Assembly (NCBI RefSeq): GCF_014284175.1
Contig: NZ_JACOGA010000003.1
Coordinates: 62,001-126,000, forward strand
Length of the DNA stretch: 64,000 nt
Reading direction: 5' to 3'
Origin: Affinundibacterium flavidum
GTDB lineage: Bacteria; Pseudomonadota; Gammaproteobacteria; Burkholderiales; Burkholderiaceae_D
Within the stretch, counting starts at the first letter, position 1; every line of letters begins with the position of its first letter. Of this stretch, positions 54,993 to 64,000 are shown piece after piece. The position numbers were made by a program, and so were the translations under genes. The notes under the pieces were generated by a model. That model did not search any database and had not been told where the DNA came from. It saw nothing but the letters and a program-made list of their open reading frames with translations.

Positions 54993-56876
54993 TTATCGAC
55001 GCAGTTGCGTAATATCTCTCACAGCACCACGGTCCGCCGAAGTTGCCAATGCCGCATAGGCTTGCAGTGCCTGCGATACATAACGATCACGATCTACAGG
55101 TTGCCATGCTAATGCGCCTTTCGCTTCCATGGCAGCGCGACGGGCAGCTAAAGTCTCATCACTAATGTCCAAACGTATACTGCGATTTGGAATGTCGATC
55201 AAGATTTGATCACCCTCTTCCACCAGGCCAATCGCGCCACCTTCGGCAGCTTCAGGCGAAGCATGGCCAATCACCAAGCCGGACGAACCGCCGGAAAAAC
55301 GACCATCGGTAAACAAAGCACAAGCCTTACCTAAACCCTTGGATTTTATGTACGAAGTTGGATATAACATCTCTTGCATACCGGGACCGCCTTTCGGCCC
55401 TTCGTAACGAATAATCACGACGTCGCCTTCATGCACGGTATCCCCCAAAATCGCAGCAACTGCATCATCCTGGCTTTCAAAGACACGCGCTTTACCACTG
55501 AAAGTCAAAATGCTTTCATCGACACCTGCCGTCTTCACGATGCAGCCTTTTTCTGCCAGATTTCCGTACAAAACCGCAAGACCACCATCTTTAGAATAAG
55601 CATGTTCGTAATCACGGATGCAGCCACTTGCACGATCTATATCGAGGCTATCGAAGCGTTTATCTTGTGAGAATGCGGTTTGCGTTGGTACGCCGCCAGG
55701 TGCGGCCATAAACATTTTTCTGACTGCTGCATCATCACTGACAGCAATATCATTGTGCGCGATCGCTTCGGCAAAAGTCGGTGCGTGGATGGTGGGACGT
55801 GTGGTGTCGAATAAATTAGCACGCGCCAATTCACCTAAAATCGCAATAATGCCGCCAGCGCGATGCACATCTTCAATATGGTATTTATCGGTCATCGGGG
55901 CGACCTTGCACAAGCACGGCACTTTGCGTGAAATGCGATCAATGTCTGCCATTTTGAAATCCACGCCAGCTTCATGCGCAGCAGCCAATAAATGCAAAAC
56001 AGTATTGGTAGACCCACCCATCGACACATCGAGCGCCATTGCATTTTCGAAGGTCGCTTTATTCGCAATCGAGCGTGGCAAGATGGTGTAATCGTCTTGT
56101 TCGTAATGACGCTTGGCCAAATCCACAATCAAACGACCAGCGCGTAAAAACAAATCTTTACGATCAGCATGGGTCGCCAAAATTGTGCCATTACCTGGCA
56201 AGGCTAAACCTAAAGCTTCCATCAAACAATTCATCGAGTTTGCGGTGAACATACCGGAACATGAACCGCAAGTCGGGCAAGCCGAGCGTTCAATGCGACC
56301 AATTTCTTCATCACTGACTTTGCTATCACCTGCTTTAATCATGGCATCGACTAAGTCAATCTTCATGATCTTTTGCTCGCCCGTTTGCCCTGGTGATTTA
56401 GGATGCAAAGTTTCTAAAACCTTACCCGCCTCCATCGGACCACCAGACACAAACACGACAGGAATATTTAAACGCATCGCGGCCATCAACATGCCCGGCG
56501 TGATTTTGTCGCAGTTAGAAATACATACCATGGCATCAGCGCAATGGGCATTGACCATATATTCAACCGAATCAGCAATCAACTCACGCGATGGGAGTGA
56601 ATACAACATGCCACCATGACCCATAGCAATACCGTCGTCCACCGCGATGGTATTGAACTCTTTGGCGACACCACCAGCCGCTTCAATTTCGCGTGCGACC
56701 ATTTGTCCCAGATCTTTCAAATGCACATGACCAGGAACGAATTGTGTAAAGGAATTGACCACCGCCACAATCGGCTTTTCAAAATCACCGTCCTTCATAC
56801 CAGTGGCACGCCATAGAGCGCGGGCACCCGCCATGTTGCGACCGTGAGTGGTGGTTCGGGAACGATAGACTGGCAT
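54993..56876 (-). CDS. ilvD: Dihydroxy-acid dehydratase
   Basis: 627 aa. IlvD/Edd family: [20 protein letters not shown] start, [19 protein letters not shown] with a cluster Cys, [20 protein letters not shown] with further Cys, and [20 protein letters not shown]. It converts dihydroxy-acids to the keto acids of valine, isoleucine and leucine synthesis using an iron-sulfur cluster. Length and start are normal. Single gene with its own terminator. No leader peptide or attenuator was seen in the 500-bp upstream gap. Confidence 0.96.
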   Translation of the reverse strand: MPVYRSRTTTHGRNMAGARALWRATGMKDGDFEKPIVAVVNSFTQFVPGHVHLKDLGQMVAREIEAAGGVAKEFNTIAVDDGIAMGHGGMLYSLPSRELIADSVEYMVNAHCADAMVCISNCDKITPGMLMAAMRLNIPVVFVSGGPMEAGKVLETLHPKSPGQTGEQKIMKIDLVDAMIKAGDSKVSDEEIGRIERSACPTCGSCSGMFTANSMNCLMEALGLALPGNGTILATHADRKDLFLRAGRLIVDLAKRHYEQDDYTILPRSIANKATFENAMALDVSMGGSTNTVLHLLAAAHEAGVDFKMADIDRISRKVPCLCKVAPMTDKYHIEDVHRAGGIIAILGELARANLFDTTRPTIHAPTFAEAIAHNDIAVSDDAAVRKMFMAAPGGVPTQTAFSQDKRFDSLDIDRASGCIRDYEHAYSKDGGLAVLYGNLAEKGCIVKTAGVDESILTFSGKARVFESQDDAVAAILGDTVHEGDVVIIRYEGPKGGPGMQEMLYPTSYIKSKGLGKACALFTDGRFSGGSSGLVIGHASPEAAEGGAIGLVEEGDQILIDIPNRSIRLDISDETLAARRAAMEAKGALAWQPVDRDRYVSQALQAYAALATSADRGAVRDITQLRR

Positions 56877-57384
56877 AGGATTTCCTTATTGCAAAAAAAA
56901 TAAATTCAAAATTAAAGACAAACAAGATGCAAAACATCTTTAGAGTGCAGCATGACGTTTAATATGTCAAATAGTTAAAAACATCAAAATTAAGTCGAAA
57001 TACATATATATAGCCCGACAAAGTTGCCGAGAAAATGATTCATCAAAACAATTGGTCAAAAAATAATGTAAAAAAATCTCATCAACCAATATCAAAAATT
57101 AAATACTTACGTGTAATCAAACATGAATTAGACGTCAAAAATGCCAAAAGTCTGACAACAATCAGCCAACTACACTGAATGTCAACTTGGCACAAGACTT
57201 GCTATACATTTTTGCAAGCCATTCATTCTTTGACGCGAGTCAGGCAAATACAGGATGCACGGTGATCGCTTTAAGAATATTGGGATAGTGGGAAACCTGG
57301 TTTTCAGTCGACAAATGCAATTGCTCAAGCTACAGCAGCCACTGCACAAAAACTTCTGAATTTTTTAAAAAATGGAGGAATGCA
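56877..57384. other. 508-bp AT-rich divergent intergenic region
   Basis: It separates ilvD (minus) from the CxxCH protein gene (plus), so it contains both promoters. A small AAGATG/CATCTT hairpin is near 56930. No gene, RNA or clear promoter boxes. Confidence 0.5.
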
Positions 57385-59301
57385 ATGAACCGCTTCAACA
57401 TCAATGTACGACGTAATTTTGCTGTTTCAAAATATCAGGCGACAATATCAGCCGCCTTAGTCGCTTTCGTCACTTTTGCACCAAGCTTTACCACCTCAGC
57501 GCAGGCACAAACGGTACTGCCACAAGATGCGAAATCCTTATGCCCAGTCTCTGCGCCAAATTTCAAGACCTGGTTTGGCGGCAATGTCAGCTTAAATGGC
57601 GCAGTCAATCCAGCTAACAGCATCACGTTTCCAAATGGTGGTGACTGCGATTTTTATCTGTGGTCAGAACAAATGTTTTTGTGGCTAACTTCCCCTGCGC
57701 CAAGAAACTATGGCGGTGGTAGCTTCGTCTTCAACTCGCCAGTTTTCTACAATGTTTCTGGCGCGAACGCCGATGGCAAACGCACTTATACGCAAAACCA
57801 ACCAAATGCAGCTTTACCTATATTAAATGTACGTGCTGCGCAAGCTGGTCCAAATGGATTACAACGCGTAGTCGACAAAAAAGGTCGTGCCTTTGAAATT
57901 TTGCCAGCCCCCTTAGCCAGCAATGGTAAATCGCTCGTGAAAAATAGTAGTGGCAAACAAGTTGAAGTTGAACGAATTGAAGCGGTCGCCGGTAAAAAAC
58001 CGACTTTCTTTGATTCCAGCAATAAAAAAATCAGCTTACCGAGCGCACCTGTTTTAAATACAGAAATGGCCGTGCGAGTAGCGCCACAGTTGGCTAAGTT
58101 AGACAGCAAAGTCGCCAAAAACATGGTGCAAGCATTCCGCAATGGGAAAGGTAAGCCAGTATTTATCGATTCCAGCGGTAATGCGATTGAACCGACTCAA
58201 GGTCAAGCTGGCACGTCTGGCGTTCTGATTGGACAAAATCAATCATTGATCTATTACGCGACCATGGTGAATGATGTCTTTGCTTACTTCCAAACTGGAA
58301 TTGGCAATGGCAGCATTCCTAATCCGAATAACATTAACCCACCTGGTCAATTCCCAACCGCATTGTTCCCAACGACGCAAGCAGAATTGGATCCTGTCAT
58401 CGCTTACGCCGCCACTAAAGGTGTGACGTTCCCAGACAAAGAAGCACTGGCGATGGAAGTCAAAACTGCATGGATAGATACCGCAGGTATTGACGCTTTT
58501 GGTTTCAAGGCTGATGACTATGTCACGGCAAAAACCTCGGTACCAGAGTATGACAAAACTGACCCGATGCTATGGATACCAACTGGTAAAAGCAAAGCAG
58601 TCAATCTGGCTTTAGTCGGTATGCATGTGGTAGGTAGTGCTAAAGGTCATCCTGAAATGATCTGGGCAACTTTCGAACACATCACCAATGCGCCAAACGC
58701 GGCTTACACTTACACCAATAGCGCAAACAAGACCATCACAGTACCGCAAAATAGCGCAGGTAAATGGCTACTTGCAGCACCAAATGCAACGACCTATAAC
58801 GTGCAAAAAGCTAAGTTCTGCGCTTCGCAAGACACCACCGATGACTGCCCTGCTGACAAGCAAAATTATATTGCTGCCATGGTCGCCAGTGGTATCGCCC
58901 CAAGCGATACCATGCGCTTAAAAGCATTTGGTTCCGGCTCTGACGCCACCAATGCGACACTAGAAAATACTGAAGTCATTTCCAGTAATAACAGTGTACG
59001 CAATCAATTGATCAAAGGTGACATCCGGGCTAACTACATCATGACTGGCGCAACCTGGACTATCGGTGGTTTGGTAGTGACATCGACCAATCAAGTTGGT
59101 ACCAGCTTATTGGCAAACACGACCATGGAGACCTATGACCAAGGGATAGACAGCAAGAAGAGTAGCGGTCTCAATTGCTTCTCCTGCCATAGCAATGGCT
59201 CACAACCAACCGGGCAAAAATCGAATACCTCGGTCAGCCATATCTTTAGCAAGCTGATTCCTTTGTATCCAAAAACCACTAGCCCTGCGAAACCTAAGTA
59301 A
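57385..59301 (+). CDS. Exported protein with a single c-type haem motif
   Basis: 638 aa with TGGAGGA upstream and a signal peptide cut near AQAQT. Near the C-terminus (about residue 600) LNCFSCHSNG is a CxxCH motif for covalent haem c attachment. A conserved-looking GMHVVGSAKGHPEMIWATFEH stretch near residues 410-430 could supply metal or haem ligands. The middle has short DSSGN-type repeats (residues 180-270). I do not recognise a named family. It lies just before the hyp genes, so a redox role near a hydrogenase is possible but only by position. Confidence 0.7.
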   Translation: MNRFNINVRRNFAVSKYQATISAALVAFVTFAPSFTTSAQAQTVLPQDAKSLCPVSAPNFKTWFGGNVSLNGAVNPANSITFPNGGDCDFYLWSEQMFLWLTSPAPRNYGGGSFVFNSPVFYNVSGANADGKRTYTQNQPNAALPILNVRAAQAGPNGLQRVVDKKGRAFEILPAPLASNGKSLVKNSSGKQVEVERIEAVAGKKPTFFDSSNKKISLPSAPVLNTEMAVRVAPQLAKLDSKVAKNMVQAFRNGKGKPVFIDSSGNAIEPTQGQAGTSGVLIGQNQSLIYYATMVNDVFAYFQTGIGNGSIPNPNNINPPGQFPTALFPTTQAELDPVIAYAATKGVTFPDKEALAMEVKTAWIDTAGIDAFGFKADDYVTAKTSVPEYDKTDPMLWIPTGKSKAVNLALVGMHVVGSAKGHPEMIWATFEHITNAPNAAYTYTNSANKTITVPQNSAGKWLLAAPNATTYNVQKAKFCASQDTTDDCPADKQNYIAAMVASGIAPSDTMRLKAFGSGSDATNATLENTEVISSNNSVRNQLIKGDIRANYIMTGATWTIGGLVVTSTNQVGTSLLANTTMETYDQGIDSKKSSGLNCFSCHSNGSQPTGQKSNTSVSHIFSKLIPLYPKTTSPAKPK

Positions 59302-59403
59302 TCAGGCAAGCAAAAACGTTTTAGTACAAGGTCAGTACAAAGCTACAGACCTTGTACCGAGACGGCAGAAAGAAAACCCTCTAGCCAAGACTGGAACACC
59401 TCG

Positions 59404-61872
59404 ATGTCTAGCCATGTGATGAACAAGGAAGTTCCGCGCATAACACAGCAAGAAATACGTGTTAAAGGCACAGTGCAAGGCGTAGGTTTTCGCCCCACGG
59501 TGTATAGACTTGCCTTGGAATGTCAGCTACATGGTGAAGTCAGTAATGACTGCGATGGCGTGTTAATCCGCCTATCTGGCATGGATGTCAAAATCAAAGA
59601 ATTTTTAAATAGGCTCAACACCGAGGCGCCACCACTGGCGAAGATAGAATCCATTACGCATGCCGTAATTGAACATGCCTGGGATTATCGAGATTTTAGT
59701 ATCCGCGCCTCCACACATAGTGCAGGTCGCACCGACATCGCAGCCGACGCGGCCTCCTGCGCACAGTGCCTTCTAGAGATCAATGATCCCAACAATCGCC
59801 GCTATCTCTATCCATTTACCAATTGCACGCATTGCGGCCCACGGCTTTCCATTGTCAATGCGATTCCTTATGATCGCTGCCATACCAGCATGCATGATTT
59901 CAAATTATGTGCTGCATGTGAAGCAGAATATCGTAATCCCTTAGATCGTCGCTTTCATGCGCAGCCTACCGCTTGTCATGCATGTGGACCACGAATATTC
60001 TTATCACCAAGTTCGCTTCCAACTCATATTGATCCTATTCAAAGAACTCAATCAATATTAGATGTTATTCAGCAAGCCTTAGTCGATGGAAAGATCGTCG
60101 CAATTAAAGGTTTAGGCGGCTTTCACCTGTGCTGCGATGCCAGCAATCATGCCAGCGTAGAACAACTCAGACAGCGTAAACATCGTTATGCCAAACCATT
60201 GGCTTTGATGACGCATGATACCGCCGCGATACGTGCCTACTGTCAAATATCAGAACAAGAAGAACAATATCTACGCAGCCCAGCAGCACCTATTGTCTTA
60301 CTCAATCGTCAGGCACAAGTTGATGTCAATTTTCCTGTTTTATCGACGGCGATTGCACCAGGAAGCCATTTAATTGGTTTTATGTTGGCATATACACCTT
60401 TGCACCATTTAATCTGCCAACGTTTCGGCAAAGCGCTAGTCATGACCAGCGCCAATCTATCTGGTGAGCCACAAATCACAGACGATGAAGAAGCATTAGA
60501 GAAATTAGCGAAGACAAGCTCAAATAAAGCTGCGATTGCTGATCTGGTGCTCTACCACGACCGCCCTATCGCTAATCGTATCGACGATTCCGTTGTGCGT
60601 TGCCATACATTTGGCGTGCAAGTGCTAAGGCGCGCACGCGGCTATGCACCGCGTTCGATTGCCTTACATAACAGCTTTCAAAATGCGGATAGAATTCTCG
60701 CTTACGGCGCAGAGTTGAAATCTACTTTCTGCCTGATTAAACAAGGCGGCGCCATACTCTCGCAACATCAGGGAGATCTGGAAGATGTCAAAACCTGTGA
60801 CGACTACGAGAAAAATCTCGCATTATTCAAAATCCTATTTGAATTTTCGCCCACGCATCTCGCCTGCGATTTACATCCTGAATACATCTCCAGCAAGCTC
60901 GCTCACGCCGAAGCACATTCCAAAAATTTACATCTACTCGGCATACAACATCATCACGCGCATATTGCCAGTGCGATGGCAGAAAACGGCTTGTCACGCA
61001 CGCATCCCAAAGTCTTGGGTATTGCTTTTGATGGGCTCGGATATGGTGATAATGGTGAGCTCTGGGGTGGTGAATTTTTACTGGCCGATTTTTGTGAATC
61101 ACACAGAGTAGCGCGTTTGCAGCCTGTCGCCCTACCTGGTGCAGCACAGGCCATGTTACAACCGTGGCGTAATACTTATGCACAGATACGTAATAGCATG
61201 TCGTGGACAGAGTTCCGCGAGCGTTATGGCACTACCAAGATCGCGCAATTTTTTGAGCAGCAATCGCTAGCAACTGTAGATCGCATGTTACAAGCGCAAG
61301 TCAATTGCCCCTTAGCCAGCTCTGCTGGACGCTTGTTTGATGCAGTCGCGGCCGCACTAGATATTCATCCCGACAAAGTACAGTTTGAAGGACAGGCGGC
61401 AATCACCTTAGAAAGCTTGGTCGATCAAAATTACCTTACGCAATTACTGCGCGTTGATTCCACAGAACGATGCTATCAATTTGAAATTCAGAGCGATCCA
61501 ACTACGCAATTGTACAAACTCAAATATGAACTAAGTGCGGCACCTATGTGGCCAAGCTTATTGGACGACCTGAATCAACAACATAGCCAAACACAAATCG
61601 CCACCCGCTTTCACGCGGCACTAATTCAAGCGGTGCTTAAGACAGTCGATTTATTACGCACACAATACCCATTCAATGATGTGGTGTTGTCTGGCGGCTG
61701 TATGCAAAACGAAGTTTTATCCAACGCCTTACAAAACGCCATACAAGAACGTGGACTAGCTTGCATTACACATCATCTGGTGCCTGCTAATGACGGCGGT
61801 ATTGCACTCGGACAAGCTGTTATTGCTGCAGCCAGAACTATTAAAAAAATCGACATTGGTCATAATGAATGA
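59404..61872 (+). CDS. hypF: Hydrogenase maturation carbamoyltransferase HypF
   Basis: 822 aa. Acylphosphatase domain at 15-105 (VKGTVQGVGFRPTVYRL), two zinc fingers at about 115-195 (CAQC, CTHC, CAAC, CHAC), a YrdC-like domain at about 215-400, and a Kae1-like C-terminus with the metal motif HHHAH (His516-His520). It makes the carbamoyl group that HypE turns into the cyanide ligands of NiFe hydrogenase. The start at 59404 is the natural one for the acylphosphatase domain. A hairpin repeat lies between it and hypC. Confidence 0.95.
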   Translation: MSSHVMNKEVPRITQQEIRVKGTVQGVGFRPTVYRLALECQLHGEVSNDCDGVLIRLSGMDVKIKEFLNRLNTEAPPLAKIESITHAVIEHAWDYRDFSIRASTHSAGRTDIAADAASCAQCLLEINDPNNRRYLYPFTNCTHCGPRLSIVNAIPYDRCHTSMHDFKLCAACEAEYRNPLDRRFHAQPTACHACGPRIFLSPSSLPTHIDPIQRTQSILDVIQQALVDGKIVAIKGLGGFHLCCDASNHASVEQLRQRKHRYAKPLALMTHDTAAIRAYCQISEQEEQYLRSPAAPIVLLNRQAQVDVNFPVLSTAIAPGSHLIGFMLAYTPLHHLICQRFGKALVMTSANLSGEPQITDDEEALEKLAKTSSNKAAIADLVLYHDRPIANRIDDSVVRCHTFGVQVLRRARGYAPRSIALHNSFQNADRILAYGAELKSTFCLIKQGGAILSQHQGDLEDVKTCDDYEKNLALFKILFEFSPTHLACDLHPEYISSKLAHAEAHSKNLHLLGIQHHHAHIASAMAENGLSRTHPKVLGIAFDGLGYGDNGELWGGEFLLADFCESHRVARLQPVALPGAAQAMLQPWRNTYAQIRNSMSWTEFRERYGTTKIAQFFEQQSLATVDRMLQAQVNCPLASSAGRLFDAVAAALDIHPDKVQFEGQAAITLESLVDQNYLTQLLRVDSTERCYQFEIQSDPTTQLYKLKYELSAAPMWPSLLDDLNQQHSQTQIATRFHAALIQAVLKTVDLLRTQYPFNDVVLSGGCMQNEVLSNALQNAIQERGLACITHHLVPANDGGIALGQAVIAAARTIKKIDIGHNE

Positions 61873-61893
61873 GCATCATGAATAAGTATAACA

Positions 61894-62011
61894 AAACACC
61901 CCTCAACGCCGAGACGCTGAGGCGCAGAGGTAATGCAACAGCAGAGAAAATCTTGGCTTGCAATTCTCATATTTTTCTCCGCGCCTCGGCGTCTCGGCGT
62001 TGAGGGGTTTT
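61894..62011. repeat. 118-bp inverted repeat between hypF and hypC, family E
   Basis: CCCCTCAACGCCGAGACGC and GCGTCTCGGCGTTGAGGGG are perfect arms with AAAAC/GTTTT outside and further GAGGCGC/GCGCCTC pairing inside. It resembles G/C-rich repeats found in many proteobacteria and could act as a terminator or RNA-stability site. Confidence 0.85.
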
Positions 62012-62080
62012 CATTTCTCTAAAAAAATCTGAAAACTACAAAACCCTTCAAGAAAATAATCAACCCAGATAGGAAATGCT

Positions 62081-62359
62081 ATGTGCCTAGGAATACCAGG
62101 AAAAATCGTCAGTATCACTGACACAGAACAGCAACTCGGTATGGTCGATGTTGGTGGCATACAGAGAGCGGTCAATCTTAGTTGTATCGCCACAGAAGGC
62201 AGTGATCTATCGCAACACGTGAATAGTTGGGTTTTAGTTCATGTCGGCTTTGCTATGAGTGTCATCTCTGAAGCAGAGGCGCAATCCACACTGGAGATTT
62301 TGCATGAACTAGGACAAATGCAAGAAGAAATGCTGGCGATGCAGGAAGGAGAATCGTGA
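62081..62359 (+). CDS. hypC: Hydrogenase maturation chaperone HypC
   Basis: 92 aa, AGGAA upstream. Starts MCLGIPGKIVSI with the essential Cys2, and has the VLVHVGFAMSVISE segment with His54. HypC carries the iron with its CO and CN ligands to the large subunit of NiFe hydrogenase, with HypD. Its stop overlaps the start of the SIS-domain gene. Confidence 0.95.
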   Translation: MCLGIPGKIVSITDTEQQLGMVDVGGIQRAVNLSCIATEGSDLSQHVNSWVLVHVGFAMSVISEAEAQSTLEILHELGQMQEEMLAMQEGES

Positions 62360-63102
62360 TGGATAGTCCAAATAGCAGCACCAAAAATGGTGCTAACAAC
62401 GATGCGCATCTGCAAGCACTCTATCCTTTTCTGACAGAGAGCAAAGTCGACCATGTGGATATGAATGTGGCTTTGCTCAATTCAGTAGAACAAAAAATGC
62501 AGCAACATCAAAATGTCATTCACGCTTTTTTTGAAAAAAATACGCAAAAGGTGGTCGATTGTGCCAAGGCGATTGCCGACATGTACAAGCAAGAAGGCCA
62601 GCTTTTCACCATGGGTAACGGTGGTTCCAGTTCAGATGCTTCACATATCGCTGTCGAATTTTTGCATCCGGTAACGACCGGACGACCTGCCCTGCCCGCT
62701 TACGATTTAAGTTGCGACAAAACCGTGATGACCGCGATAGCTAACGACGTCGGCTATCAACATGTGTATGCACGTCAGGTTGCTAATTTACTCAAGAGAA
62801 AAGATGCTTTGATCGGCATTTCCACCAGCGGTAATTCCGACAACTTACTTCGTGCATTTGCGCAGGCAAAAAAAATAGGTGCTATCACCATAGGCTTAGC
62901 TGGTGGCAATGGCGGTGAAATGGCAAAAAGTGGATTAGATCACTGCCTGATCGTTGAATCCGACAGCATACATCGCACCCAAGAATGCCACGTCGCCATC
63001 TATCACGTCTTGTGGGATTTAGTACATACCTTGTTAGCTAGCGAACGCGGTGGTCTCAACAAAAACAACCCTAAAATGAAACTTAGTGGAGGAGATGAAT
63101 AA
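62359..63102 (+). CDS. SIS-domain phosphosugar isomerase-like protein inside the hyp operon
   Basis: 247 aa. The ATG at 62359 shares a base with the hypC stop, and its own stop shares a base with the hypD start, so translation is coupled on both sides. SIS fold as in GmhA/DiaA: FTMGNGGSSSDASHIAVEFLH, GISTSGNSDNLLRAF, and GLAGGNGGEMAK. It has an N-terminal helical extension of about 50 residues. GmhA makes sedoheptulose-7-phosphate isomers for LPS, but the placement between hypC and hypD argues for a hydrogenase-linked role. It is not one of the standard HypABCDEF proteins. Confidence 0.88.
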   Translation: MDSPNSSTKNGANNDAHLQALYPFLTESKVDHVDMNVALLNSVEQKMQQHQNVIHAFFEKNTQKVVDCAKAIADMYKQEGQLFTMGNGGSSSDASHIAVEFLHPVTTGRPALPAYDLSCDKTVMTAIANDVGYQHVYARQVANLLKRKDALIGISTSGNSDNLLRAFAQAKKIGAITIGLAGGNGGEMAKSGLDHCLIVESDSIHRTQECHVAIYHVLWDLVHTLLASERGGLNKNNPKMKLSGGDE

Positions 63103-64000
63103 TGAAATATGTTGATGAATTTCGTGACCCGGAGATGGCGAAAGTCTTACTCAAAGAAATCACTAAAATATCGGACAGCTTAGCAAAAGATTTAAAGCGC
63201 CCGGTCTACATCATGGAAGTCTGTGGTGGTCACACCCATTCCATCTTCCGTTATGGCATAGAAAACATGCTGCCAGACAGTCTGGAATTAATTCACGGCC
63301 CCGGTTGTCCAGTCTGCGTTTTACCTATGGGCAGGGTCGATGATTGCGTCGCCATCGCCGAACAAGAGAACGTCATCATGACCACTTTTGGCGATGCGAT
63401 GCGTGTGCCCGGTTCTAAACGCAGTTTGCTACAAGCCAAAGCCTTAGGTGCTGATGTACGCATGGTGTATTCACCGTTAGATGCCTTAACAATCGCCAAG
63501 AAAAATCCTGATAAAGAAGTGGTGTTTTTTGGCCTGGGATTTGAAACTACCATGCCGAGCACGGCATTGACGGTGTTGAAAGCAGAAGCCGATGGCATTA
63601 AAAATTTCTCTTTATTCTGCAATCACATCACGATTATTCCTACCATTAAAGCGGTGCTCGACTCACCCGATTTGCAACTCGATGGCTTCCTCGGCCCAGG
63701 TCACGTCAGCATGGTCATCGGCAATCAACCATATAACTTCATCGCCGAGCATTATCAACGTCCTGTGGTAGTCGCTGGTTTTGAACCGCTCGATATTTTG
63801 CAATCGCTATGGATGGTCTTGAAACAATTGAACGTAGGCGAAGCACGGATAGAAAATCAATACAACCGCGTAGTACCTGAGCGCGGCAATAAAATGGCTT
63901 TGACAGCCATCAGTCGTGTATTCGAATTACGTCAATTTTTCGAATGGCGTGGTTTAGGTTCTATAGACAACTCAGGCGTGCAATTAAACGCCCAATATGC
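63102..64000 (+). CDS. hypD: Hydrogenase maturation protein HypD (3' end outside window)
   Basis: The frame starts at the ATG at 63102, with AGGAG upstream, and runs to the end of the window without a stop. It has the HypD residues Cys41 (EVCGGHTHS), Cys69 and Cys72 (GPGCPVCVLP), then GLGFETTMPSTAL and FLGPGHVSMVIG. HypD is the iron-sulfur scaffold for the Fe(CO)(CN)2 group with HypC. The rest of the gene, including the 4Fe-4S Cys ligands, lies past the window; hypE would be expected after it. Confidence 0.95.
   Translation, partial: MKYVDEFRDPEMAKVLLKEITKISDSLAKDLKRPVYIMEVCGGHTHSIFRYGIENMLPDSLELIHGPGCPVCVLPMGRVDDCVAIAEQENVIMTTFGDAMRVPGSKRSLLQAKALGADVRMVYSPLDALTIAKKNPDKEVVFFGLGFETTMPSTALTVLKAEADGIKNFSLFCNHITIIPTIKAVLDSPDLQLDGFLGPGHVSMVIGNQPYNFIAEHYQRPVVVAGFEPLDILQSLWMVLKQLNVGEARIENQYNRVVPERGNKMALTAISRVFELRQFFEWRGLGSIDNSGVQLNAQY

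Noticed and set aside
55618..56091. 157-codon plus-strand open frame
   Set aside because: It is antisense to ilvD, with no ribosome site; a shadow of a highly conserved gene.
60785..61111. 108-codon frame inside hypF
   Set aside because: Same strand but a different frame in a well-supported gene; no evidence of expression.

Overview
The window looks like chromosome from a betaproteobacterium of the Oxalobacteraceae, most likely near Undibacterium. This is inferred from moderate GC, a phasin, a PdxR/MocR regulator, a 2-aminobenzoyl-CoA pathway, YeeE/YedE proteins and hydrogenase maturation genes. No rRNA or tRNA gene and no CRISPR array was seen. Genes lie on both strands in short operons, and many starts were placed by a visible Shine-Dalgarno rather than by the longest frame.

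Layout. 1-4.5 kb: a signalling operon with the tail of a hybrid kinase or multi-receiver protein, a CheB-CheR fusion, and a receiver-PAS-histidine kinase. 4.6-7 kb: a MocR-type regulator divergent from an FMN split-barrel protein. 7.5-10.4 kb: two YeeE/YedE-type membrane proteins (sulfur transport) and a class V aminotransferase. 10.6-15 kb: small proteins, a beta-barrel, a WbuC-like cupin, a MazG-like pyrophosphatase and a phasin. 15-18 kb: a Tat-exported molybdenum hydroxylase (IorA/IorB type). 18-23 kb: a DUF4124 protein, an exported methyltransferase, HDOD and YcgR-like PilZ proteins, and AlkB. 23.5-26.6 kb: an operon pairing LiaI/LiaF-like membrane proteins with a LytS-type kinase and a LytTR regulator. 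26.6-33 kb: an orphan ParB-like protein, a parvulin, DUF1993, DUF2726, RibA, and a divergent SDR/LysR pair. 33-42 kb: a beta-propeller lipoprotein, a divergent deformylase, a GAF-PAS-GGDEF-EAL protein, a PLP decarboxylase and a HAMP kinase. 42.4-51.5 kb: a minus-strand cluster for aerobic anthranilate breakdown through CoA thioesters (ligase, monooxygenase/reductase, SDR, MarR, enoyl-CoA hydratase, acyl-CoA dehydrogenase, thioesterase, RidA). 51.9-57 kb: a frameshifted padR pseudogene, an S9 peptidase and ilvD. 57.4-64 kb: an exported protein with one CxxCH motif, then hypF, hypC, a SIS-domain gene and hypD, which is cut by the window end.

The spaces between genes are unusual. There are two copies of a structured MITE-like element with matching terminal inverted repeats, several hairpin repeat families (two copies flank most of the anthranilate cluster), and many degenerate tandem repeats with units of 9-26 bp, often 11 or 12 bp. 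These sit at or just past stop codons and in some cases run into coding sequence. I recognise no phage, integron or complete insertion sequence.
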